64,000 nucleotides of DNA from an uncultured Lachnospiraceae bacterium (GTDB lineage: Bacteria > Bacillota > Clostridia > Lachnospirales > Lachnospiraceae), in the NCBI GenBank assembly GCA_947167135.1, contig CAMVGV010000005.1, positions 17,453-81,452 of the forward strand. Reading direction: 5' to 3'. The notes below the pieces were generated by a model, which saw only the letters and a list, made by a program, of their open reading frames with translations, made no database searches and was not told the origin of the DNA. The position numbers were made by a program, and so were the translations under genes. Positions 52,239 to 60,096 of the stretch are shown here, piece after piece (position 1 is the stretch's first letter; each line of letters begins with the position of its first letter).

Positions 52239-53597
52239 ATGGCAGTCCGTAAAGAAAATAAGATGGGCGTCCTGCCCGTAAAGAAGCTCATCATAATCAT
52301 GTCCCTTCCTATGATGATCTCCATGCTGGTGCAGGCACTGTATAATGTTGTTGACAGTATTTTCGTATCCCAGATCAATGAAAATGCCCTGACCGCGGTT
52401 ACGCTCGCTTTCCCCATGCAGAACCTTATGATAGCCGTGGGAAGCGGAACCGGCGTCGGCATCAACGCGCTTCTTTCCCGCTCACTTGGTGAGAAGCGCT
52501 ATGACCGTTCCGATGCTGCGGCAAATATGGGTATATTCCTGACCTTTTTATGCTTTATTCTTTTCCTTATAATAGGTCTCCTTTTTTCCCGAAGCTTCAT
52601 AATGACCCAGACAGATAACAGTGAGATCCTGGAATACGGGACCACCTACCTCAGGATAGTAAGCTGCCTGTCTCTCGGGATCTTTTTCCAGATGACCTTT
52701 GAGCGTCTTTTACAGTCCACGGGCAGAACCTTTTACAGTATGATCTCCCAGGCCACCGGTGCCATCATCAATATCATCTTTGACCCCATATTGATCTTCG
52801 GTCTCTTCGGTATTCCGAAGATGGGAGTTGCAGGCGCGGCGATCGCCACGGTTCTGGGGCAGTCCGTTGCGGGGACGCTGGGTCTCTTCCTCAATCTTAA
52901 ATACAACAGTGATATCAATCTTTCATTAAAAAGAGTATTAAATATTGACGGTTCCGTGATAAAAGAGATCTACATGGTGGGAGTTCCTTCCATATTGATG
53001 ATATCCATCGGTTCTGTTATGACCTACCTTATGAACAGGATCCTCATAGTATTCTCCACTACCGCTACGGCAGTATTCGGCGCATACTTCAAGCTGCAGA
53101 GCTTCTTCTTTATGCCCGTATTCGGCCTTAATAACGGAGTGATACCGGTCCTCGCCTACAATTATGGTGCAAAGAAAAAGGAGCGCATAAAGGAAACCCT
53201 TAATTTTTCCATTACCCTTGCAGTCTGTGTTATGTTAACCGGAACCGTTATTTTTGAAGCAATGCCGGAAAGACTTCTCGGCTTCTTTAATGCTTCGGAG
53301 GAAATGCTTGCGATCGGTGTTCCGGCCCTCAGGATAATGGGGCTCATATTCCCCTTTGCGGGAGCCTGCATCGCGATGGGTTCCATATTCCAGGCCTTTT
53401 CCGAGAGCATTTATTCTCTGATAGTTTCGGTCGGAAGGCAGCTTGTCCTTCTGATACCCGCTGCCTGGCTTTTGTCCCTTACGGGAGTCGTGGATAATGT
53501 GTGGTGGGCATTCCCCATTGCAGAGATCGGCTCCTTCATACTTTCAACTGTGTTTTTCCGGCGTCTTATGAAAAAAGTATCCGCGGAGCTGTCATGA
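52239..53597 (+). CDS. MATE family multidrug/sodium efflux protein
   Basis: A 452-residue membrane protein with twelve TM helices in two homologous halves (LPMMISMLVQALYNVVDSIF; GVPSILMISIGSVMTYLMNR). MATE pumps exchange sodium or protons for cationic drugs or metabolites. AAAGGAG is 15 bp from the ATG at 52239, a long spacing; the ATG at 52263 is an alternative. It overlaps the HD-domain gene by 4 bp. Confidence 0.92.
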   Translation: MAVRKENKMGVLPVKKLIIIMSLPMMISMLVQALYNVVDSIFVSQINENALTAVTLAFPMQNLMIAVGSGTGVGINALLSRSLGEKRYDRSDAAANMGIFLTFLCFILFLIIGLLFSRSFIMTQTDNSEILEYGTTYLRIVSCLSLGIFFQMTFERLLQSTGRTFYSMISQATGAIINIIFDPILIFGLFGIPKMGVAGAAIATVLGQSVAGTLGLFLNLKYNSDINLSLKRVLNIDGSVIKEIYMVGVPSILMISIGSVMTYLMNRILIVFSTTATAVFGAYFKLQSFFFMPVFGLNNGVIPVLAYNYGAKKKERIKETLNFSITLAVCVMLTGTVIFEAMPERLLGFFNASEEMLAIGVPALRIMGLIFPFAGACIAMGSIFQAFSESIYSLIVSVGRQLVLLIPAAWLLSLTGVVDNVWWAFPIAEIGSFILSTVFFRRLMKKVSAELS

Positions 53598-54079
53598 ACG
53601 ATCATTTTAAGCAGAAAATCAGCCTTGTCCTTCGAAGCAGTGTGTTTTCGAGACTTAAGGGACAGGAGCATCACATCAATACCACTCTTGACCGGCACAT
53701 TATATCGGTAACTCTGGTCTGTGGCAGGATCACTTCATTTTTAAAGAGATTCGGAATCCGGGTAAGTGAAGAGGAGCTTATAATCGCAGCTTTGTGCCAT
53801 GATCTGGGTCTGTCGGACAGACATGATAAAAATGTTTTCCCGACCCACCGTGATCTGGCGCTTAATCATGGTAAGCGAAGCGTGTATTACGCAAAGGAGA
53901 TCCTTGGAAAGGATTTTACCGAAATGGAAGAAGAAATCGTAAGGCAGCATATGTTTCCGATGCTGCCTCCGCCCAGATACTTTGAAGGCTGGATACTGAT
54001 AACTGCTGACAAATTCTGCACTGTCAAGGATTTTCTCGGATGTGCGTTTTACAATTTACCTTTTCATAAGAATTCTTAA
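53594..54079 (+). CDS. HD-domain phosphohydrolase-like protein
   Basis: A 161-residue single-domain HD protein. The metal site is LDRHIISV, AALCHDLGLSDRHDK and RQHMFP, with His and Asp residues in the usual order. HD proteins hydrolyse nucleotides or other phosphates; the substrate here is unknown. The start at 53594 is an ATGA overlap with the MATE stop. An earlier in-frame ATG at 53501 is inside the MATE gene and is rejected. Confidence 0.85.
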   Translation: MNDHFKQKISLVLRSSVFSRLKGQEHHINTTLDRHIISVTLVCGRITSFLKRFGIRVSEEELIIAALCHDLGLSDRHDKNVFPTHRDLALNHGKRSVYYAKEILGKDFTEMEEEIVRQHMFPMLPPPRYFEGWILITADKFCTVKDFLGCAFYNLPFHKNS

Positions 54080-54220
54080 GAAATTCTTTTGTTCAAAGAC
54101 ACAAACCGTTTTCAAAGAAATCGAATTTTAGACATAGTTTCCCTGTATCATATGTTTCATAAAAGAAATGCGAAATGACTTTTTCATAACTCTCCTAAAA
54201 ACGGTTAATTACTCCCTCTA

Positions 54221-54247
54221 AGCCCGCAATTGTGCCGCGGGCTTTTT
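54221..54247 (+). terminator. Intrinsic terminator
   Basis: AGCCCGC (54221-54227) pairs with GCGGGCT (54237-54243), followed by TTTTT. It ends plus-strand transcripts from the HD gene or from a short RNA starting in the 140 bp before it. Confidence 0.85.
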
Positions 54248-54287
54248 GGTTGCATAAAAACACCGCGGCAAGGCAGAAGAGTATTCC

Positions 54288-55217
54288 CTAAACCTCTTCA
54301 AAAAAAGTGTCAGGATTTTCACTGTCAAACTGCTCGTTCGCAAACATCACCGTTACCAGATCCCTGTCCTTCTCAAGGTTGGTAATGCTGTGAGTATATC
54401 CCGGCAGCATTATGACAGCTCTCATATCCTCACCTCTTACTTCAAAGTTCAATACCCTGTCGCTTCCTATCTTCCTCAATCTGATGAGACCGTGACCCGA
54501 TACAACGATGAATATCTCCCATTTAGTATTATGCCAATGCTGTCCCCGTGTTACGCCGGGCTTTGCAATATTGACGGATACCTGCCCGCAGCTTTCGGTT
54601 TTTATAAGCTCACTGAAGACCCCTCTGTTATCCGTATTCATTTTGACCGGATATGACATCTTTTTTTCGGGAAGGTATGAGAGATAGAGTGAATAAAGCT
54701 TATAGGAAAAGCTGTCCCGTGGCATTTCCCGGATAAAAAGCGTACTGTTCAGCCTGCTGAATGCTTCCAGAGCCTCAATAACAGAATCCACGGTAACCTT
54801 ATAGGTTTTTGGGAGGAGCTCTTCGCCTGTCTTTCCCTCCAGTGTGTCCAGAACCGTCTTTATCAGATCCTCAATGAAAAGGAGCTCCAGCACCTCGCCG
54901 GAAGAATACGCGGGATAATCCTTTTTTTCCGCTGCTGCCTCGCAGAGCCTCTGCATAAATGATCCGGAATCGTCCCATTTACCCACTATCATGGGCGTAG
55001 GGTAACTAAGGAGCTCCCTGTCCCCGCTTTCCACCCTCAAAAAACCTTCATTTTCCGAAGGCAGGATTATCAGCGTATCCCCTCCTTCAATGTCTGAAAC
55101 CGAGCTTATTTGGAGCTCTGCCCTGCTGCGGTTCCTTCCGTCTGAGATAGCCTGAAGGTTTTCCAGAAAATTCCTTTTTATAAAACCGTCTTTTCCCAAA
55201 ACCGAAATCTTCATCAC
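54288..55217 (-). CDS. CapF-like protein: degenerate reductase part, intact cupin
   Basis: A 309-residue protein. The C-terminal 120 residues match the cupin of CapF, the bifunctional sugar reductase/epimerase of capsule synthesis: DNRGVFSELIKTESCGQVSV, TRGQHWHNTKWEIFIVVSGH and LPGYTHSITN, with HxH, Glu and His metal ligands. The N-terminal part starts like a short-chain reductase (MKISVLGKDGFIKRNFLENL) but the glycine pattern is broken, no YxxxK is visible, and it is far shorter than in CapF. The gene is coupled by ATGA overlap to the radical SAM gene. Activity may be only that of the cupin. Confidence 0.82.
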   Translation of the reverse strand: MMKISVLGKDGFIKRNFLENLQAISDGRNRSRAELQISSVSDIEGGDTLIILPSENEGFLRVESGDRELLSYPTPMIVGKWDDSGSFMQRLCEAAAEKKDYPAYSSGEVLELLFIEDLIKTVLDTLEGKTGEELLPKTYKVTVDSVIEALEAFSRLNSTLFIREMPRDSFSYKLYSLYLSYLPEKKMSYPVKMNTDNRGVFSELIKTESCGQVSVNIAKPGVTRGQHWHNTKWEIFIVVSGHGLIRLRKIGSDRVLNFEVRGEDMRAVIMLPGYTHSITNLEKDRDLVTVMFANEQFDSENPDTFFEEV

Positions 55218-56044
55218 ACATTCCCTTCATATACGTATTCAAGGCTTTCCCTGGCAGCGTCCGCAAGGCTAAAGATAAGCCCCCTGTCCGTCGCTTCTCT
55301 GTCTGTCATATTGTACTGCGGGAAAAATCTGGATATATGGTACGGGATCCCTTTCCCCTTTCCGCCCCTAAGACCTGCGATCCAAGAGGCGATCTCACGG
55401 ATCTCCCCTGCTGTATCATTGATGCCCGGAACGACCAGCGTCGTGATCTCCATATGACAGCTCTCTGCCGCTTCCTCAATAAAGCTCAGGGTCTGATGGA
55501 GGTCTCCCTTAAGGACATCCCTGTAAATCTCCTCCGAAAAGGATTTGAGATCTATATTCATGGCATCGATATAGGGAAGGATCTCCCGGAGTATCGGAAG
55601 CTCCGCGGTACCGTTTGAAACAAGCACATTCTTCATACCGGCTCTTTGTACCAGACGGGCGGTATCCCGCACGAATTCATAGCCTACCAGAGCCTCGTTA
55701 TAGGTGAAGGCAACACCGATATTTCCGTTCTTTCTTTCCCTTTCCGCAATACTTAAGATCCACTCCGGATCAACCCTGTCAAAACCTCTGTCATCCGTCT
55801 GGGAGATCTCGTGGTTCTGGCAGAAGGGACAGCGGAGATTGCAGCCGTAGGAGCCTAAGGACAATATCCGGCTCCCCGGAAAAAACCTGTATAAGGGCTT
55901 CTTTTCTATAGGATCAAGGGCAAGGGAGGTAATGACACCGTAGTTTTTGGCTTCAATCCGCCCGTTTACGTTATGTCTCGCCCTGCAGTAGCCTGTCTGG
56001 CCCTCTTTAAGGTCGCAGTGACGGAAGCATACCTCACACCTCAT
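55214..56044 (-). CDS. amrS: AmmeMemoRadiSam system radical SAM enzyme
   Basis: A 276-residue radical SAM protein. The 4Fe-4S site is GCNLRCPFCQN (C-x3-C-x2-C), and the N-terminus MRCEVCFRHCDLKEGQTGYC adds four cysteines. Related proteins include pyruvate formate-lyase activases, but this family is linked to AMMECR1 and Memo and its reaction is not known. The start at 56044 overlaps the preceding stop by 11 bp. Downstream it overlaps the CapF-like gene by 4 bp. Confidence 0.92.
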   Translation of the reverse strand: MRCEVCFRHCDLKEGQTGYCRARHNVNGRIEAKNYGVITSLALDPIEKKPLYRFFPGSRILSLGSYGCNLRCPFCQNHEISQTDDRGFDRVDPEWILSIAERERKNGNIGVAFTYNEALVGYEFVRDTARLVQRAGMKNVLVSNGTAELPILREILPYIDAMNIDLKSFSEEIYRDVLKGDLHQTLSFIEEAAESCHMEITTLVVPGINDTAGEIREIASWIAGLRGGKGKGIPYHISRFFPQYNMTDREATDRGLIFSLADAARESLEYVYEGNV

Positions 56045-57425
56045 GCCTTGTGACCTCAAAACGCTCCAGCTGCACATCCTTGTCATTAACGGATATACCT
56101 GCCTTCTGCTTCGCAATGGCAACCTGCTCTTCTATGGTATCCACACCATCAAGATTCGGAAGTAAAAGCCCCCTCTTCATTCCCTTAGTGACAATGACGC
56201 CGTAACGCTTCACATCCAGCTGATCCTCAGAAGCTATCTCCTCCGGCTCATTTAGAATATCCACGCTGTACTCCAGGAACGGCAGCTCATCCTCCCTGAC
56301 CGGGGAAAACCTGGGATCCCGGGTGGCTGCACTTATGGCATTACTCACGATCTCTTCCGCAATGGAAGCCCTTACCGGAAGAATGGTCCCGATACAGCCT
56401 CTCAGTGCTCCATTGATATGTAGGGACACAAAGGCTCCGGCTTTTTTCTCAAGCATTTCTGAAGGAAGTCCTTCGGGGAGCTTTATAATTTTCCCGTCCC
56501 TGATATAGCTTTCTATGGTTTGACGGGCCAGGCTGATATACTCATCCTCTGCATTCTTCCTCATTTCAAGATTCTCCTTTGCGGCAAAATACCATCTGTC
56601 AAAGAAATTCCTTTTCGGATCCTCTCCCCTTACACGGAAGGTGCATATCCCATAGCCTACACCGGTCACATCCTGATGGGAAAGCCTCTCTATCTCAAGT
56701 GCTGTCCTGTCAAATGCTCCGGCCATTATCACAAAGGAACGGTGGCCGCACTCCGCAGATTTCTCGAGGAGCTCAGGCTCAAAATCCAATAGTCTCTCAA
56801 ACTCCCCGCTTCCCATTACATCCATGATCCTTTTATCATATTCCGGACCTGCGGGGTCGAAGCCGTAGGGGCCGTGAACCTGAAGCTTGTGGGAAAGATC
56901 CCCGCTCGCTACATAGAGGACACGCCTGTCAAGCTCCTCCGCTGCCTTTTTTATCATCATTCCGAGGCTGTAATGCTCCAAAAGGGAAATCCCCGATATC
57001 CCAAGCCTTACAAGCCTGAAATCCTTATATTTTTTCAGGATAAAATAAAGCGGTACCATGGTGCCGTGATCAAGCTCGGGGCTTCTCTCTCCCTCTGTAC
57101 CTGCGGGAAAATTCACCTCGGCACAGAGCTCCACGATACGATCCCTGAGCTCCGTATCATAGTCCACATTCATTCCTGCCCCGGGAGCATTGAACTGCCG
57201 CAGATTCCCTCCGGCTCCGTCCCCCGGACAGATATGCAGATAGTCTCCGTACATCACCACATGGGGTGATGACAGGACAATGGTATCGGGCTTCAGGGCG
57301 GCGACAAAATCCGCCGCCTTTTCATATGCCCTTGTGGTTTCTTCTATGACTCTCTCTTCACCCTTTCCCACCTCCGGAACAATGAGGGGAGGGTGAGGCA
57401 CCATAATACCGCCGATTATTGCCAT
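56034..57425 (-). CDS. amrA: Memo-AMMECR1 fusion protein (AmmeMemoRadiSam system)
   Basis: A 463-residue fusion. Residues 1-270 form a Memo/class III extradiol dioxygenase-like domain with candidate metal residues in VPHPPLIVPEVG, SPHVVMYGD, ELDHGTMVPLYF and ASGDLSHKL. Residues about 290-463 form an AMMECR1 domain with its hallmark LRGCIGT and the SNAISAATRDPRF stretch. Both are ancient domains of unresolved role. ACAAAGGAGGAAAG is the ribosome site, 23 bp after thiT, with no terminator. Confidence 0.94.
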   Translation of the reverse strand: MAIIGGIMVPHPPLIVPEVGKGEERVIEETTRAYEKAADFVAALKPDTIVLSSPHVVMYGDYLHICPGDGAGGNLRQFNAPGAGMNVDYDTELRDRIVELCAEVNFPAGTEGERSPELDHGTMVPLYFILKKYKDFRLVRLGISGISLLEHYSLGMMIKKAAEELDRRVLYVASGDLSHKLQVHGPYGFDPAGPEYDKRIMDVMGSGEFERLLDFEPELLEKSAECGHRSFVIMAGAFDRTALEIERLSHQDVTGVGYGICTFRVRGEDPKRNFFDRWYFAAKENLEMRKNAEDEYISLARQTIESYIRDGKIIKLPEGLPSEMLEKKAGAFVSLHINGALRGCIGTILPVRASIAEEIVSNAISAATRDPRFSPVREDELPFLEYSVDILNEPEEIASEDQLDVKRYGVIVTKGMKRGLLLPNLDGVDTIEEQVAIAKQKAGISVNDKDVQLERFEVTRHEV

Positions 57426-57448
57426 CTTTCCTCCTTTGTACGGAAGCT

Positions 57449-58135
57449 TCAGGCAGTCTTTACAACGCCCTCCTGCTGCAGCGCAAGTGCTTTCACACTG
57501 TTCAATGCCTTAGAAACCGCAGGCACGAGAAGTATCACAATGGTGAAACCCGCTTCCGCAAAAATATATGCACCGTTATAAGTAAAAGAATATACTGCAG
57601 GATTCATTCCCTCGGGGGCATAGTCCGCGAAGAAGATGAAGCCTGAAAGGAAGCTGAATACAAATCTCCCGATGACACCTATTATATACCCTTTTATCAA
57701 TCCATGCTTTGCATTATGGAAAATACCTGAGAGTCCCAATGCTCCGAAAGCAAAGATATAATCACAGAACACCTGGGGTACACTTAAAATATAGGGATCA
57801 GCAATAAGCTGCAGAAGACCGTACGCAAGAGCTGCACTGAGTCCGGTCCTGAGTCCGTACCAGTATCCGATCAAAGTGATAAAGAACATGGAAAACAGCG
57901 TGATAGATCCGCCCATTGGCATATGAAATAACTTTATAAATGATGTTACATATGCGAGTGCCATTGCCATGGCAGCAAAAACAAGTCTTTTGGTTCCCGT
58001 TCTCACCTTTGTTTCTGTAGAAGAAACGTAGCAGGCAAGAAGCAGCAGCAGGATCATCAGCACTATGATCGCCATATAGCCTGCTCCGGTTAGAGCATAA
58101 CTTCCGTCCTCTGTGAGTGTTGCAAAAATAGACAT
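57449..58135 (-). CDS. thiT: ThiT-type ECF thiamine substrate-binding carrier
   Basis: A 228-residue membrane protein with the ThiT signatures HMPMGGSITLFSMFF, GYWYGLRTGLSAALAYGLLQ and DPYILSVPQVFCDYIFAF, and six core TM helices. It binds thiamine for an energy-coupling factor ATPase module encoded elsewhere. An extra N-terminal TM (about 17-40) makes it longer than typical. The upstream TPP riboswitch confirms the role. Confidence 0.94.
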   Translation of the reverse strand: MSIFATLTEDGSYALTGAGYMAIIVLMILLLLLACYVSSTETKVRTGTKRLVFAAMAMALAYVTSFIKLFHMPMGGSITLFSMFFITLIGYWYGLRTGLSAALAYGLLQLIADPYILSVPQVFCDYIFAFGALGLSGIFHNAKHGLIKGYIIGVIGRFVFSFLSGFIFFADYAPEGMNPAVYSFTYNGAYIFAEAGFTIVILLVPAVSKALNSVKALALQQEGVVKTA

Positions 58136-58169
58136 AAAAAAAACCTCCTTAAAAAAATGCGCACGGAGG
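58136..58169 (-). promoter_or_regulatory. thiT expression platform: anti-SD hairpin plus T-run
   Basis: On the minus strand CCTCC (58169-58165) pairs with the ribosome site GGAGG (58148-58144), followed by eight T (58143-58136) and the ATG. The hairpin could sequester the ribosome site or act as a weak terminator when TPP is bound. Confidence 0.65.
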
Positions 58170-58202
58170 GGTTAAATGACATCAAAAAAAATGTCTCTGC
58201 TT

Positions 58203-58300
58203 TCCTACGCCGGTATTATCCGGTTCAGGTTAAAGGGTCCCCGCGTTCTGCCGGCTATCCGGCCATTCACAGGTTCTCAGCGAAAGCTCCCCCAGCGTTC
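58203..58300 (-). ncRNA. TPP riboswitch (thi box)
   Basis: The minus strand carries the conserved elements in order: CGCTGGGGGAGC, GCTGAGAACC, GGACCCTTTAACCTGA and CCGGATAATACCGGCGTAGG, the last two being the pyrophosphate and aminopyrimidine-recognising cores. A variable stem (58247-58268, CGGATAGCCG-like) lies between. High TPP should lower thiT expression. Confidence 0.95.
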
Positions 58301-58318
58301 CTATTTAGTTTCTGCACT

Positions 58319-58347
58319 ACTATAGCTGTTTTACGCTCTTTGGTCAA
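58319..58347 (-). promoter_or_regulatory. Promoter of the riboswitch-thiT transcript
   Basis: TTGACC (58347-58342), 17 bp, TATAGT (58324-58319); start site expected near 58312, just before the aptamer. Confidence 0.75.
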
Positions 58348-58411
58348 GTTTTTCAAGACCTGACCCGGGATAAACCTGACCGTTATTTTGGATCCGCTTC
58401 TCAGATTTTGA

Positions 58412-58440
58412 TTGAAAACACAGCGTAAGTATGGTATTTT
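58412..58440 (+). promoter_or_regulatory. Promoter of the DAHP synthase gene
   Basis: TTGAAA (58412-58417), 17 bp, TATTTT (58435-58440). This leaves about 31 bases of leader before the ATG at 58478. The -35 coincides with an in-frame TTG, which is therefore not the start codon. Confidence 0.6.
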
Positions 58441-58477
58441 CTTTCGTGGAAAATCTGAGAAAGCTGGTAATAATACT

Positions 58478-59512
58478 ATGGAAATGCCGATGGAATTCAT
58501 ACGGAAGCTGCCTACTCCCATGGAGCTGAAGGAGCAGTTTCCCGTAAGCAAGGAATTAAGCAGAATAATTGACAGACGGCTTGACGAGATAAAGGCTGTT
58601 TTTGAAGGAAGGGACGACCGCTTTCTTCTGATAATCGGGCCTTGTTCCGCGGACAATGAGGATGCGGTGATGGACTATCTCACAAGGCTTGCCGGCGTTT
58701 ATGATAAGGTTAAGGAACGGATCCTGATAATACCCAGGGTCTATACGAATAAGCCCCGTACCAAGGGCACGGGCTACAAGGGTATGCTGCACCAGCCTGA
58801 CCCCGAGGGAAACGAGGATCTTCTTGCCGGAATAATCGCCATAAGGGAAATGCATACGAGGGTTGTCCGTGAAACCGGCTTCACCTGCGCGGAGGAAATG
58901 CTCTATCCCGAAAACCACCGCTACCTGTCGGATCTTTTGTCCTATGTGGCTGTAGGGGCGAGATCCGTAGAAGACCAACTGCACCGTATCGTTGCCAGCG
59001 GTATCGGCATCCCTGTGGGAATGAAGAATCCCACCGGCGGCGATATCACGGTAATGATGAATTCCATTTCAGCCGCCCGCAGCAGACAGAAATTCCTCTA
59101 CAGGGGCTGGGAGGTTAAGACCGAAGGAAATCCTCTCGCTCACGCGATCTTAAGAGGATACGTGGACGCTTACGGCATAAATCACGCAAATTATCACTAT
59201 GAGGATCTCCGGACCCTCATAAAGAGCTATAAGGATAACGGACTGGACAACCCCTCAGTTATCATAGACTGTAACCACGCAAATTCCGGAAAGAAATACT
59301 TAGAGCAGATCCGGATCGCAAAGGACGTGATCCACAGCCGCCATGTTTCAAAGACCATCAGGGGAATAGTAAGGGGTCTTATGATAGAGAGCTACATTGA
59401 GGACGGCGCCCAGAAGATCGGCGAGGGTGTGTACGGGAAATCCATAACCGACCCCTGCCTCGGCTGGGAAAAAAGCGAGAGGCTCATACTGGAGATCGCT
59501 GAAATCCTGTGA
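58478..59512 (+). CDS. aroF: 3-deoxy-7-phosphoheptulonate (DAHP) synthase, class I
   Basis: A 344-residue AroFGH-type enzyme that joins phosphoenolpyruvate and erythrose-4-phosphate at the head of the shikimate pathway. Motifs include IIGPCSADNEDAV, KPRTKGTGYKG, SYVAVGARSVEDQLHR, MKNPTGGDI and VIIDCNHANSGK, with metal ligands in CNHAN. It lacks an ACT regulatory extension. Which amino acid inhibits it is not evident. The symbol is generic for this class. The start at ATG 58478 has only a weak upstream purine run. Confidence 0.93.
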   Translation: MEMPMEFIRKLPTPMELKEQFPVSKELSRIIDRRLDEIKAVFEGRDDRFLLIIGPCSADNEDAVMDYLTRLAGVYDKVKERILIIPRVYTNKPRTKGTGYKGMLHQPDPEGNEDLLAGIIAIREMHTRVVRETGFTCAEEMLYPENHRYLSDLLSYVAVGARSVEDQLHRIVASGIGIPVGMKNPTGGDITVMMNSISAARSRQKFLYRGWEVKTEGNPLAHAILRGYVDAYGINHANYHYEDLRTLIKSYKDNGLDNPSVIIDCNHANSGKKYLEQIRIAKDVIHSRHVSKTIRGIVRGLMIESYIEDGAQKIGEGVYGKSITDPCLGWEKSERLILEIAEIL

Positions 59513-59568
59513 TAGACCAAAGAGACGGCTCCATCGTGAAACCGTCCCCAAACCCTTGCATGGCAGCG

Positions 59569-59640
59569 TGTCATTCTGAGGGCAAAGCCCGAAGAATCTT
59601 TCCTCCGGCGGTAAGATCCTTCGCTTCGCTCAGGATGACA
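59569..59640. repeat. Dispersed repeat, inverted pair forming one long palindrome
   Basis: A left copy (TGTCATTCTGAG...GAAGAATCTT) and a right copy in opposite orientation (AAGATCCTTCGCTTCGCTCA GGATGACA) face each other around TCCTCCGGCGGT. The convergent genes on both sides end within 60 bp. The arms could fold into one large hairpin and act as a bidirectional transcript end. Confidence 0.8.
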
Positions 59641-59648
59641 ACCGAATT

Positions 59649-60083
59649 TTACATTTCCACGATATTTTCCTGATCCACCAGATGGAAGCCCCCAAGCTCC
59701 AGAGTCGATTCGGCTCTGTCTATGTGTGCAACCTTCATTATGAGAAAGGCCTTATTGACTTCCTTCCCGCCGAGAAATGCATACATATATTCAAGATTTA
59801 CCTGGGCTGCGGACAATGTCTTCAGAACCTTATTCAGTCCCCCGGGTACATCCGGTATCTCGACCGCCAGAACATCACTAAGGCGGTTTACAAATCCCGC
59901 ATCCTTTAATACCGTTGTGGTCTCGTAGACATCATCCACTATGAGCCTTGCTATTCCGAAGTCCTCGGTCTCCGCCACGGAAATAGCCCTCATATCGATA
60001 TTGTTCTTTGCCAGCACATCCGTCATTTCTTCAAGGGTGCCGGGTTTATTCTCCATAAAAACCGAAATCTGCTTTATACTCAT
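59649..60083 (-). CDS. Tandem ACT-domain protein linked to paaK
   Basis: A 144-residue protein of two ACT folds (about 3-68 and 70-140; IKQISVFMENKPGTLEEMTD is the first edge). ACT pairs bind amino acids and control an enzyme. This stand-alone form is often next to phenylacetate-CoA ligase and indolepyruvate oxidoreductase, as here, so it probably senses an aromatic amino acid. The ATG at 60083 has GAGGAGGG; an in-frame upstream TTG at 60116 is rejected. Confidence 0.88.
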   Translation of the reverse strand: MSIKQISVFMENKPGTLEEMTDVLAKNNIDMRAISVAETEDFGIARLIVDDVYETTTVLKDAGFVNRLSDVLAVEIPDVPGGLNKVLKTLSAAQVNLEYMYAFLGGKEVNKAFLIMKVAHIDRAESTLELGGFHLVDQENIVEM

Positions 60084-60096
60084 TAGATTGCCCTCC

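Noticed and set aside
53501..53593. Longer start for the HD-domain protein
   Set aside because: It would read 31 codons inside the MATE gene, and an ATGA overlap at 53594 gives the usual start.
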